DNA from: Pseudomonas sp. S04
GTDB lineage: Bacteria; Pseudomonadota; Gammaproteobacteria; Pseudomonadales; Pseudomonadaceae
Assembly: GCF_009834545.1 (NCBI RefSeq)
Contig: NZ_CP019427.1
Location: 3,106,001 to 3,170,000 of the forward strand
Direction of reading: 5' to 3'
Length of the DNA: 64,000 nt
Under the pieces are notes generated by a model that saw only the letters and a list, made by a program, of their open reading frames with translations, was not told the origin of the DNA and searched no databases. Positions 1-9,735 of this stretch are shown in pieces (positions within the stretch are counted from its first letter, which is position 1; every line of letters begins with the position of its first letter). Position numbers and translations under genes: made by a program.

Positions 1-1812
1 TGCTACGCCTCCGGTTTTGCCGAGACCGGCGCCGAGGGCCAGGCCCTGCAACAGCAACTGCTCGAGGCTGCCGGTGACATGGCCTTGCTCGGCCCCAACT
101 GCTACGGCTTGCTCGACTACCTGCACAGCTGCGCGCTGTGGCCGGTGGCCCATGGCGGCAAGGCGGTGGAGCGGGGCGTGGCCGTGCTGACCCAGAGCGG
201 CAATTTCGCCTACAACCTGTCGATGAGCGACCGCTCGCTGCCGGTGGCCTACATGGCATCGGTGGGCAACCAGGCGCAACTGGGCGTGGCGGAGTTGATG
301 GACGTGTTGCTCGACGAACCGCGAGTCACCGCCATCGGCCTGCACCTGGAAGGTCTGAAGAACGTCCCGGCCTTTGCCCGTGCCGCGCACAAGGCGCTGG
401 AGCAGGGCATCCCGGTGATCGTCCTGAAAACCGGAGTGTCGCAGATCGGCGCCGAGCTGGCGCTCAGTCACACCAGCTCGCTGTCCGGCTCAGATGCCCT
501 GTACGACGCGCTGTTTGCGCGCCTGGGGGTGATTCGGGTGAGTGGCCCGGTGAGCTTCGTCGAGACCCTGAAGGCGGCGGCCTGCGGTCGCTTGCCAACG
601 GGCAACAGCCTGATTGCGCTGGCCTGTTCCGGCGGCGATGCCGGGCTGATTGCCGACTACGCCGAACGTAACGAGCTGCGCCTGCCCAAACTCGACGCGG
701 GGCAAACCGCCGAGCTGGCGCAGGTCCTGCCCAGCTACGCCAACCTGGTCAATCCGCTGGACTTCACCACCGCCATCTGGGGCGATGGCGAGGCCCTCAA
801 CCGGATGCTCGACAGTGCCCTGCGCACCGAAGCCGACGCGGCCATGCTGGTGCTCGATTACCCCGCCCAGTTCACCGGCGAGCGCAAGGAGTGCGACCTG
901 TTGCTGGAGCTGTACTGCCAGGCACTGGTGCGCCACGGCAAGACTGGCTTCGTCACCTCGGCTTTTCCCGAGCTGCTGCCGGCCCATGCCCGCGAGCGCT
1001 TGCATGCCCAGGGCGTAGCTGCTTTGCAAGGAGTGGAAGACGGCCTGGCCGCCTGGGGCCGGATCGCCGGTTACCAGGCTAACCGCCAGGCGTTGCTGGC
1101 CCTGGGTGAATCAGCGTTGCTGCCGCTCTGTCCGCAGCCGCTGGCGGGGACGGGCCGGCTGCTCAATGAATGGGACTCCAAGCAGGCGCTGCGGGCCTTT
1201 GGCCTGCCGGTGCCGAATGGCGTGCGCAGCACCGTAGCGCAGGCCCTCGAGGAGGCCCAACGCCTGGGTTACCCCTTGGTGCTCAAGGCGCTCAGCGCCG
1301 AGTTGCCGCACAAGACCGAGGCCGGGGCCGTGGCGCTCAACCTCAAGGACGCCGCCGCCTTGACGGCCGCCCTGAGCAACATGGCGACCAGCATTGGCGC
1401 CTACGCCCCTGGCGTGGTCTTCGATCAGGTGCTGCTGGAACCCATGGCCAGCGCGCCGCTGGCGGAGTTGATTGTCGGCATCAAGCGCGAAAACGACTTT
1501 TGCCTGGCGCTGGTGATCGGTGCCGGTGGGGTCCTGGTGGAATTGCTCAAGGACAGTCGCAGCCTGCTGCTACCGACCACCGAGGGGGCGATTCGCAATG
1601 CCCTGCTGAGTTTGCGCAGTGCAGCCTTGCTCCAGGGCTTTCGTGGCCGTGCGCCGGCGGACCTCGAGGCACTGGTGGCCGCGATCCGCGCGGTGGCCGA
1701 CTACGCCTGCGAAAACGCCGGGCAGTTGCTGGAACTCGATGTAAACCCATTGTTGGTCGGTGCCCACGGCACGACCGCGGTCGATGCGTTGATTCGCCTC
1801 GGCCATGCGTGA
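1..1812 (+). CDS. NDP-forming acyl-CoA synthetase (5'-truncated by window edge)
   Basis: The frame is open from the first base, so the gene begins upstream and about 603 C-terminal residues are visible. The order fits the acetyl-CoA synthetase (NDP-forming)/protein acetyltransferase-like family: end of a CoA-binding Rossmann domain (LGPNCYG), succinyl-CoA-ligase-like domains with a SHTSSLSG loop where the family carries its phosphohistidine, and a C-terminal ATP-grasp domain (LVLKALS...HKTEAG; ending in ELDVNPLLV). Such enzymes make or break a CoA thioester with ATP or ADP. The stop at 1810-1812 lies 10 nt before the aruI start and overlaps its ribosome site, so the two are co-translated. That context suggests the substrate is an acid of the arginine route such as 4-guanidinobutyrate; this is inference. 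There is no GNAT domain at the C-terminus. Confidence 0.85.
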   Translation, partial: CYASGFAETGAEGQALQQQLLEAAGDMALLGPNCYGLLDYLHSCALWPVAHGGKAVERGVAVLTQSGNFAYNLSMSDRSLPVAYMASVGNQAQLGVAELMDVLLDEPRVTAIGLHLEGLKNVPAFARAAHKALEQGIPVIVLKTGVSQIGAELALSHTSSLSGSDALYDALFARLGVIRVSGPVSFVETLKAAACGRLPTGNSLIALACSGGDAGLIADYAERNELRLPKLDAGQTAELAQVLPSYANLVNPLDFTTAIWGDGEALNRMLDSALRTEADAAMLVLDYPAQFTGERKECDLLLELYCQALVRHGKTGFVTSAFPELLPAHARERLHAQGVAALQGVEDGLAAWGRIAGYQANRQALLALGESALLPLCPQPLAGTGRLLNEWDSKQALRAFGLPVPNGVRSTVAQALEEAQRLGYPLVLKALSAELPHKTEAGAVALNLKDAAALTAALSNMATSIGAYAPGVVFDQVLLEPMASAPLAELIVGIKRENDFCLALVIGAGGVLVELLKDSRSLLLPTTEGAIRNALLSLRSAALLQGFRGRAPADLEALVAAIRAVADYACENAGQLLELDVNPLLVGAHGTTAVDALIRLGHA

Positions 1813-1822
1813 GGATAAACAC

Positions 1823-3430
1823 ATGCACACCACACCATTGACCGGTGGCCAGGCCCTGGTTCGCCTGCTGGCCAACTACGGGGTCGACACCGTGTTCGGC
1901 ATTCCCGGGGTACACACCCTGGAGCTCTATCGCGGCTTGCGCGGCAGCGGCATCCGCCACGTCCTGACCCGGCATGAGCAAGGCGCCAGCTTCATGGCCG
2001 ACGGCTACGCGCGGGTCAGCGGCAAACCGGGAGTCTGCTTCATCATCACCGGCCCCGGGGTAACCAATGCCGCCACCGGTATCGGCCAGGCCTATGCCGA
2101 CTCGATCCCGATGCTGGTGATCTCCAGCGTCAACCACACCGCCAGCCTCGGCAAGGGCTGGGGCTGCCTGCACGAAACCCAGGATCAGCGCGCCATGACA
2201 GCGCCAATTACCGCGTTCTCGGCCGTAGCCTTGAGCACGGACGACCTGCCGCAATTGATTGCCCGCGCCTACGCGGTGTTCGACAGCGAGCGGCCGCGCC
2301 CGGTGCACATTTCCGTGCCGCTGGACGTCTTGTCGGCACCGGTGTCCCGCGACTGGAGCCAGGACGTGGTGGTGCGGCCCGGACGTGGCGCCGCGTGCGC
2401 CAGCGCCCTGGACCAGGCGGTGAGCAAATTGAACGCTGCCAAACGGCCGATGATCATCGCCGGAGGCGGCGCCCTGGACGCAAGCGCGCAACTGCAGCAA
2501 CTCAGCACCAGGCTGGCCGCGCCGCTGTTCACCAGTGTCGCCGGCAAGGGTCTGTTGCCGCCGCAGGCAGCACTCAACGCCGGCTCGTCGTTGTGCGTGG
2601 AGCCGGGCTGGCAGTTGATCGCCGAGGCGGACGTGGTGCTGGCAGTGGGCACGGAAATGGCCGACACAGACTTCTGGCGCGAGCGCTTGCCGTTGAATGC
2701 CGAGCTGCTGCGAGTCGATATCGACCCCCGCAAGTTCAGCGACTTCTACCCCTGTGCCGTGGCTTTGCACGGCGATGCCCGGCAAACCCTGGACGGCTTG
2801 CTCGAACGCCTGCCGTCCGGCCCGCGCGACGCCAGCGCGGCGATTGCCGCCGTCGCCGCCTTGCGCGAAGCGGTGCAGGCCGGTCACGGCCCATTGCAGT
2901 CGATCCACCAGGCGATTTTGCAGCGCATTGGCGCCGAACTGCCGGACAACGCCTTTATCAGCACCGACATGACCCAACTGGCCTACACCGGCAACTACGC
3001 CTTCGCCAGCCTGGCCCCGCGCAGTTGGTTGCACCCCACAGGCTACGGCACCCTGGGGTATGGCTTGCCCGCCGGGATCGGCGCCAAGTTCGGCGCACCG
3101 CAGCGTCCGGGCCTGGTGCTGGTGGGCGACGGTGGATTCCTCTACACCGCCCAGGAACTGGCGACCGCCGTCGAGGAACTGGACAGCCCGCTGGTGGTGC
3201 TGCTGTGGAACAACGACGCCCTGGGCCAGATCCGCGACGACATGCTGAGCCTGGACATCGAGCCGATCGGCGTGCTGCCGCGCAATCCGGACTTTGCCGC
3301 CCTCGGCCGAGCATTCGGCTGCACCGTCAGCCAGCCGCAGAGCCTGGCCGAGTTGCAGACCGATTTGCGCCACGGCTTCAAACGCAACGGCGTCACCCTG
3401 ATCGAGCTCAAGCATGCCTGCGCTCATTGA
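1823..3430 (+). CDS. aruI: 5-guanidino-2-oxopentanoate decarboxylase, ThDP-dependent (AruI-like)
   Basis: 535-aa acetolactate-synthase-fold enzyme. The N-terminal pyrimidine domain carries the ThDP-activating glutamate in RHEQGASFMADGYAR (about residues 49-63); the C-terminal domain carries the GDG...N diphosphate/Mg motif (GDGGFLY about 435, LLWNND about 30 residues later). In the known arginine transaminase pathway AruI decarboxylates 2-ketoarginine to 4-guanidinobutyraldehyde. The substrate call rests on adjacency to an AruH-like transaminase and an aldehyde dehydrogenase. The start at ATG 1823 is preferred over ATG 1805 because GAGGA at 1811-1815 lies 7 nt before it. It could be another oxo-acid decarboxylase, but it is not anabolic AHAS: no small subunit gene is nearby. 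Confidence 0.8.
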   Translation: MHTTPLTGGQALVRLLANYGVDTVFGIPGVHTLELYRGLRGSGIRHVLTRHEQGASFMADGYARVSGKPGVCFIITGPGVTNAATGIGQAYADSIPMLVISSVNHTASLGKGWGCLHETQDQRAMTAPITAFSAVALSTDDLPQLIARAYAVFDSERPRPVHISVPLDVLSAPVSRDWSQDVVVRPGRGAACASALDQAVSKLNAAKRPMIIAGGGALDASAQLQQLSTRLAAPLFTSVAGKGLLPPQAALNAGSSLCVEPGWQLIAEADVVLAVGTEMADTDFWRERLPLNAELLRVDIDPRKFSDFYPCAVALHGDARQTLDGLLERLPSGPRDASAAIAAVAALREAVQAGHGPLQSIHQAILQRIGAELPDNAFISTDMTQLAYTGNYAFASLAPRSWLHPTGYGTLGYGLPAGIGAKFGAPQRPGLVLVGDGGFLYTAQELATAVEELDSPLVVLLWNNDALGQIRDDMLSLDIEPIGVLPRNPDFAALGRAFGCTVSQPQSLAELQTDLRHGFKRNGVTLIELKHACAH

Positions 3431-3460
3431 CTTGATGGTTTGTTTGACGGAGGCAGGACC

Positions 3461-4643
3461 ATGCGTTTTTCCGATCTGACCCAACGTATCGCCGGCGACG
3501 GCGCCGCCGCCTGGGATATTCACTACCGTGCACTGGCCTTGCGCGAGCAAGGTGCAGACATTCTGCTGCTGTCGGTGGGCGACCCGGATTTCGACACCCC
3601 GGCACCCATCGTCCAGGCCGCCATCGACAGCCTGCTGGCGGGCAACACCCACTACGCCGACGTGCGCGGCAAACGCACTCTGCGTGACGCCATCGCCCGT
3701 CGGCACCAGGCGCGCAGTGGCCAGGCAGTCACCACTGAACAGGTGATCGTCCTGGCTGGCGCCCAATGTGCGCTGTTCAGCGTGGCCCAGTGTGTGCTCA
3801 ACCCGGGCGATGAAGTACTGGTCGCCGAGCCCATGTACGTCACCTATGAAGCGGTATTCGGTGCCTGCGGCGCGGTGGTGATCCCGGTGCCGGTGCGCTC
3901 CGAGAGCGGCTTTCGAGTGATGCCCGAAGACGTCGCCGCGCGCATCACCCCGCGCACCCGGGCCTTGGCGCTCAACAGCCCGCACAACCCTTCAGGGGCC
4001 AGCCTGCCGAGAAGCACCTGGCAAGCCTTGGCCGAACTGTGCATCGGCCATGACCTGTGGCTGATTTCCGACGAGGTCTACAGCGAGCTGCTGTTTGACG
4101 GCGAACACGTGAGTCCGGCCAGTCTGCCGGGCATGGCAGAGCGCACGGCGACCCTCAACAGCCTGTCGAAATCCCACGCCATGACCGGCTGGCGGATCGG
4201 CTGGGTGGTGGCGCCACCGGCGCTGGCTGCGCACTTGGAAAACCTTGCGCTGTGCATGCTCTATGGCCTGCCGGATTTCGTCCAGGATGCCGCCGTGGTC
4301 GCCCTCGACAACCACTTGCCAGAACTGGCGGCGATGCGCGAGGCCTATCGCCAGCGCCGTGACCTGGTCTGCGCAGTGTTGGCCGATTGTCCCGGGGTGC
4401 GGGCGTTGAAACCCGATGGCGGGATGTTCGTGATGCTCGATATCCGCGCCACTGGGCTCAGCGCCCAGGCGTTTGCCGACCGTCTGCTGGATCGCCACGG
4501 CGTTTCGGTGCTGGCCGGCGAAGCCTTTGGCCCCAGTGCGGCCGGGCATATTCGCCTGGGCCTGGTGGTCGACAGCGAACAACTGCGCGAGGCCTGCCAG
4601 CGCATCGCCCGTTGTGCCCATGAATTGATGGAGGCCCAGGCCC

Positions 4644-4651
<8 letters not shown>
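3461..4651 (+). CDS. aruH: Arginine:pyruvate transaminase (AruH-like), PLP fold type I
   Basis: 396-aa class I/II aminotransferase. Schiff-base lysine K237 lies in SLSKSHAMTGWRIGW; NSPHNPSG and the SDEVYSEL aspartate/tyrosine pocket motifs are present. AruH transfers the alpha-amino group of L-arginine to pyruvate, giving 2-ketoarginine and alanine, the first step of the arginine transaminase pathway. Start ATG 3461 is chosen over the in-frame ATG 3440 because GGAGG at 3449-3453 is spaced 7 nt before it. It sits 30 nt after aruI and overlaps the aldehyde dehydrogenase gene by 8 nt, so the three enzymes are one operon. Confidence 0.82.
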
Positions 4652-6059
<1,408 letters not shown>

Positions 6060-6083
6060 CGGTTGACGCCCCACAGGGTGTTT

Positions 6084-6105
6084 GCACCGGGCCATGGCCC
6101 GGTGC
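6084..6105. terminator. GC-rich hairpin between aldehyde dehydrogenase and ABC importer genes
   Basis: A perfect 22-nt palindrome (GCACCGGGCC followed by ATGGCCCGGTGC) 24 nt after the aldehyde dehydrogenase stop. No run of T follows, so it is more likely an intercistronic hairpin or partial attenuator than a full terminator. Confidence 0.35.
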
Positions 6106-6165
6106 CTTGCGTGGAGTTGGACCGGTAATCGATTAACAACGCAGCTTTTGATCAGAGGCCATGCA

Positions 6166-7767
6166 ATGAGCGATAACAACAACAAAATTACTCAAGCGAT
6201 CCATGCACATAGCTTCCCGCGCCGGGACTTCCTCAAGTACAGCGCGGCTGCGGCCGCCATGGCCGGTGCCTGCTCCATGGGTTTGCCGTTTGGCGCATTT
6301 GCCGAGGAGGCGATCCCCAAGCCCGGTGGCGTGCTGCGCCTGGGCCTGGCCGGTGGCAGCACCACCGACTCGCGCGATCCCGGCTCCTGGAGCGACACCT
6401 TCACCTTTGTCGGGTTCTCGGCGGTGTACAACACCTTGAGTGAAATCGCCGTCGACGGCAGCGCCATTCCGGAACTGGCGCTGAGCTGGGAGTCGAGCCC
6501 GGACGCGCGGGTCTGGACCTTCAAGTTGCGCCCGGGCGTGACCTTCCATAATGGCAAGAGCCTGAACAGCGACGATGTGGTGGCCTCGATCCAGCACCAC
6601 CTGGGCGAGAAGTCGACATCGGCGGCCAAGACCGTGCTCGGCGATGTCGCCAAGGTCAGCGCCCAGGGCCCGGACAGCGTGGTGTTCGAACTGCACTCGG
6701 GCAACGCCGATTTCGCCTATGTGGTTGCCGATTACCACCTGGTGATCATGCCCAGCAAGGACGGTCTGCCGGACTGGCAGTCTGCGGTCGGTACTGGCGG
6801 CTATCGACTCAAGGACTTCGAACCGGGCGTGCGCATGACCCTGGAGCGCAGCCCCGACTACTGGAAACCCGGCCGGGCGCACTTCGCCAGCGCCGAACTG
6901 ATCGCCATTGCCGATGGCGCCGCGCGGGTCAACGCCCTGGTGACCGGCCAGGTGGACGTGATCAACAAAGTCGACCTCAAGACTGTGGCGCTGCTCAAAC
7001 GCAACCCCAACCTGGTGATCGAGGAAACCAAGGGCGCCCAGCACTACACCTTTCCCATGTTGACCGACAGCCCGGTGTTCCAGAACAACGACGTGCGCCT
7101 GGCGATGAAGCACGCGATCAACCGCGAAACCCTGCTGGCCTCGGTGCTCTACGGCTATGGCCTGGTGGGCAACGACCACCCGATCCAGCCCGGCAGCCGG
7201 TTCATCAACAGCGCGCTGGAGCAACGCACCTACGACCCGGACAAGGCGCGTTTCCACCTGAAGAAGGCCGGCATGGATTCGCTCAAGGTACGCCTGCAAG
7301 CGTCCGATGCAGCCTACACCGGGGCCGTGGACGCGTCGGTGCTGTTCAAGGAGCAGGCCCGAGCCGCCGGGATCGACATCGACGTGGTGCGCGAGCCAGC
7401 CGACGGTTTTTTCTCCAACGTGTGGATGAAGCAACCCTTCACCACCTCGTTCTGGTACAGCAGCCTGACCGCCGACCGGATGTTCAGCATCGGGTACGCC
7501 AAGGGTGCGGCCTGGAACGAAACCCACTGGGATAACCCGCGCTTCAACCAGTTGCTCAATGCCGCCCGGGGCGAGATGAACGAGCCGCTGCGCCGCGAGA
7601 TGTACAACGAAATGCAGGCGCTGTGCCGCGACGACGGCGGGGCGATCGTGCCGTTGTTCGCCAGCTCCGTGGCGGCCCGTTCCAAGCGAGTCAGCCACGG
7701 CGGCCAGACCGCGCCGTATGGCGAGTTGGACGGGCTGCGGGTGATCGAGCGCTGGTGGCAGGCGTAA
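6166..7767 (+). CDS. ABC transporter substrate-binding protein, family 5, Tat-exported
   Basis: 533-aa SBP_bac_5 protein (DppA/OppA/NikA fold). A twin-arginine signal is visible: FPRRDFLKY at residues 17-25, a hydrophobic alanine-rich core and AFA before the mature start near residue 47. Typical family segments follow (WTFKLRPGVTFHNG). Family members bind peptides, opines, nickel or other amphipathic ligands for an inner-membrane importer. Start ATG 6166 is used; the upstream in-frame ATG at 6082 would add residues that do not belong before a Tat signal. It is followed, after a REP hairpin, by two permeases and an ATPase. The arginine operon upstream suggests an arginine-containing peptide or guanidino ligand, which is only inferred. 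Confidence 0.88.
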   Translation: MSDNNNKITQAIHAHSFPRRDFLKYSAAAAAMAGACSMGLPFGAFAEEAIPKPGGVLRLGLAGGSTTDSRDPGSWSDTFTFVGFSAVYNTLSEIAVDGSAIPELALSWESSPDARVWTFKLRPGVTFHNGKSLNSDDVVASIQHHLGEKSTSAAKTVLGDVAKVSAQGPDSVVFELHSGNADFAYVVADYHLVIMPSKDGLPDWQSAVGTGGYRLKDFEPGVRMTLERSPDYWKPGRAHFASAELIAIADGAARVNALVTGQVDVINKVDLKTVALLKRNPNLVIEETKGAQHYTFPMLTDSPVFQNNDVRLAMKHAINRETLLASVLYGYGLVGNDHPIQPGSRFINSALEQRTYDPDKARFHLKKAGMDSLKVRLQASDAAYTGAVDASVLFKEQARAAGIDIDVVREPADGFFSNVWMKQPFTTSFWYSSLTADRMFSIGYAKGAAWNETHWDNPRFNQLLNAARGEMNEPLRREMYNEMQALCRDDGGAIVPLFASSVAARSKRVSHGGQTAPYGELDGLRVIERWWQA

Positions 7768-7792
7768 GAAATTCTCGAAGCGATGAAAATCC

Positions 7793-7910
7793 CTGTGGGA
7801 GCGAGCGCCCGCTTGCGGCTTGCTCGCGATAGCAATTGGTCAGGCAACATTGATTTTGAATGGACCGCCGCCATCGCGAGCAAGCCGCAAGCGGGCGCTC
7901 GCTCCCACAG
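7793..7910. repeat. REPIN: perfect 38-bp inverted REP pair
   Basis: 7793-7830 and 7873-7910 are exact reverse complements over 38 bp with a 42-nt spacer; the arms begin CTGTGGGAGCGAGC, the sequence typical of Pseudomonas REP elements. It sits between the binding-protein gene and the first permease of one operon. Such hairpins commonly protect upstream mRNA from 3' exonuclease decay, which would raise binding protein over membrane components. The ORF running through it in frame with the permease is not counted as coding. Confidence 0.92.
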
Positions 7911-7932
7911 TAGAAGAATAAGGAACCGCACG

Positions 7933-8892
7933 ATGAGAAGTATTTTCAAGCTGTTGGGTCAGCGCCTGGCGCTGGGCCTGCTGTCCCTGTTCGCCGTATC
8001 GGTGATCATCTTCCTCGCCGTCGGCATGCTCCCCGGTGACATCGCCGAGGCCATGCTCGGCCAGTCAGCGACCCCGGAAACCGTGGCGGCCTACCGCGCG
8101 CAACTGGGCCTGGACCTGCCGCCATTGACCCGCTTCGGCCACTGGATCTGGCAGTTGCTGCAGGGCAACCTGGGGGTTTCGCTGGCCAACCAGCGGCCGA
8201 TCGCCGAGCTGGTCGGCAGCCGCCTGGGCAACACCTTCAGCCTGGCGCTGCTGGCGGCGCTGGTCTCGGTGCCGCTGGCCTTGTTGCTGGGCATGCTCGC
8301 GGCGTTGTATCGCAACAGTTGGTTCGACCGTTTGCTCAACACCTCGGCCTTGAGTGCGGTGTCGTTTCCCGAGTTCTTCGTGGCCTACCTGTTGATCCTG
8401 GTGTTCGCAGTCAAACTCAACTGGTTCCCGAGCATTTCCAACCTGGCTCCAGACGCCTCGCTGGGCACCATCCTCGAGCGCTCGGTGCTGCCGGTGGCGA
8501 CCCTGAGCCTGGTGGTGATCGCGCAGATGATGCGCATGACCCGCGCCTCGCTGATCAACCTGCTGGCCAGCCCCTACATCGAAATGGCCCGGCTCAAGGG
8601 CATCAGCCCGTCGCGGATCATCTTTCGCCACGCCCTGCCCAACGCGCTGGCGCCGATCGTCAACGTGGTGGCGCTGAACCTGGCCTACCTGGTGGTGGGG
8701 GTAGTCGTGGTCGAGGTGGTGTTTGTCTATCCCGGTCTTGGCCAGTTGCTGGTGGACTCGGTGGCCAAGCGCGACATTCCGGTGGTGCAGGCCTGCAGCC
8801 TGATCTTCGCGGCCACCTACATCCTGCTCAATACCAGCGCCGACGTGCTGTCGATTGCCAGTAACCCACGCCTGATGCATCCGAAGGAGTAG
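7933..8892 (+). CDS. ABC transporter permease, DppB type
   Basis: 319-aa BPD_transp_1 permease with about six membrane spans and an N-terminal TM helix (LLSLFAVSVIIFLAVGMLPGD). The EAA loop, contacting the ATPase, is in EMARLKGISPSRIIFRHALP. Start ATG 7933 is used rather than the open frame from 7783, which reads through the REPIN. It is 3 nt before the second permease gene; together they form the heterodimeric channel of the importer. Confidence 0.9.
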   Translation: MRSIFKLLGQRLALGLLSLFAVSVIIFLAVGMLPGDIAEAMLGQSATPETVAAYRAQLGLDLPPLTRFGHWIWQLLQGNLGVSLANQRPIAELVGSRLGNTFSLALLAALVSVPLALLLGMLAALYRNSWFDRLLNTSALSAVSFPEFFVAYLLILVFAVKLNWFPSISNLAPDASLGTILERSVLPVATLSLVVIAQMMRMTRASLINLLASPYIEMARLKGISPSRIIFRHALPNALAPIVNVVALNLAYLVVGVVVVEVVFVYPGLGQLLVDSVAKRDIPVVQACSLIFAATYILLNTSADVLSIASNPRLMHPKE

Positions 8893-8895
8893 ACC

Positions 8896-9735
8896 ATGAG
8901 CCTGCTTAAACAATTGCTCCGGGCACTGTTCCGCGCGCCGCTTAGCGCCCAGTTCGGCCTGCTGGTGATCGTGCTGTATGTCCTGGTGGCGCTGTTCGCC
9001 CCGCTGTTGGCGCCGTTCGGTGAAACCCAGGTGGTGGGCGAGGGCTTCGCGCCCTGGGGCGGCGAGTTCCTGCTGGGCACCGATAACCTGGGCCGCGACA
9101 TGTTCAGCCGCCTGGTCTACGGTGCCCGCAATACCCTGGGGATTGCCTTCCTGACTACGCTGCTGGCGTTCCTGCTCGGCGGCTTGAGCGGGTTGGTGGC
9201 GGCGATCAAGGGCGGCTGGGTTGACCAGGGCCTGTCGCGGGTGGTCGACATCCTGATGGCCATCCCGCAACTGATCTTTGCCTTGCTGATCCTCAGCGTG
9301 GTGGGCACCACGGCCACCTCGCTGGTGCTGGTGATCGCGCTGCTGGATGCAACCCGGGTATTTCGCTTGTCCCGCGCGGTGGCGATGAACGTGGTGGTCC
9401 AGGACTTCGTCGAGGCCGCGCGGCTGCGGGGTGAGGGCCTGTGGTGGCTGGTGACCCGCGAGGTGCTGCCCAATGCCGCGGCGCCGCTGATTGCCGAGTT
9501 CGGCCTGAGGTTCTGCTTTGTGTTCCTGTTCATCAGCGCGCTGTCGTTCCTCGGCCTGGGGATTCAACCGCCCACGGCCGACTGGGGCAGCATGGTGCGC
9601 GACAACGCGGTGCTGATCACCTTCGGTGACATCAGCCCATTGCTGCCGGCCCTGGCCGTGGCGTTGATCACGGTGAGCGTCAACTTCGTCGTCGACTGGA
9701 TGCTGCACAAATCCAGCGGTCTCAAGGAATGCTGA
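8896..9735 (+). CDS. ABC transporter permease, DppC type
   Basis: 279-aa partner permease. An N-terminal TM segment is followed by the DppC-type periplasmic motif LLGTDNLGRDMFSRLVYGARNTL (residues about 55-77) and an EAA loop (EAARLRGEGLWWLVTREVLPNAAAP). The stop overlaps the start of the ATPase gene (TGATG), indicating translational coupling. Confidence 0.9.
   Translation: MSLLKQLLRALFRAPLSAQFGLLVIVLYVLVALFAPLLAPFGETQVVGEGFAPWGGEFLLGTDNLGRDMFSRLVYGARNTLGIAFLTTLLAFLLGGLSGLVAAIKGGWVDQGLSRVVDILMAIPQLIFALLILSVVGTTATSLVLVIALLDATRVFRLSRAVAMNVVVQDFVEAARLRGEGLWWLVTREVLPNAAAPLIAEFGLRFCFVFLFISALSFLGLGIQPPTADWGSMVRDNAVLITFGDISPLLPALAVALITVSVNFVVDWMLHKSSGLKEC

Noticed and set aside
1547..3985. 812-codon minus-strand open frame antisense to aruI and aruH
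   Set aside because: High-GC shadow of the opposite strand; arginine/glutamine/histidine-rich, no domain, while the plus strand encodes recognisable enzymes.
8065..9708. 547-codon minus-strand open frame across both permease genes
   Set aside because: Low-complexity H/Q/R/D-rich shadow of TM-coding sequence on the plus strand.
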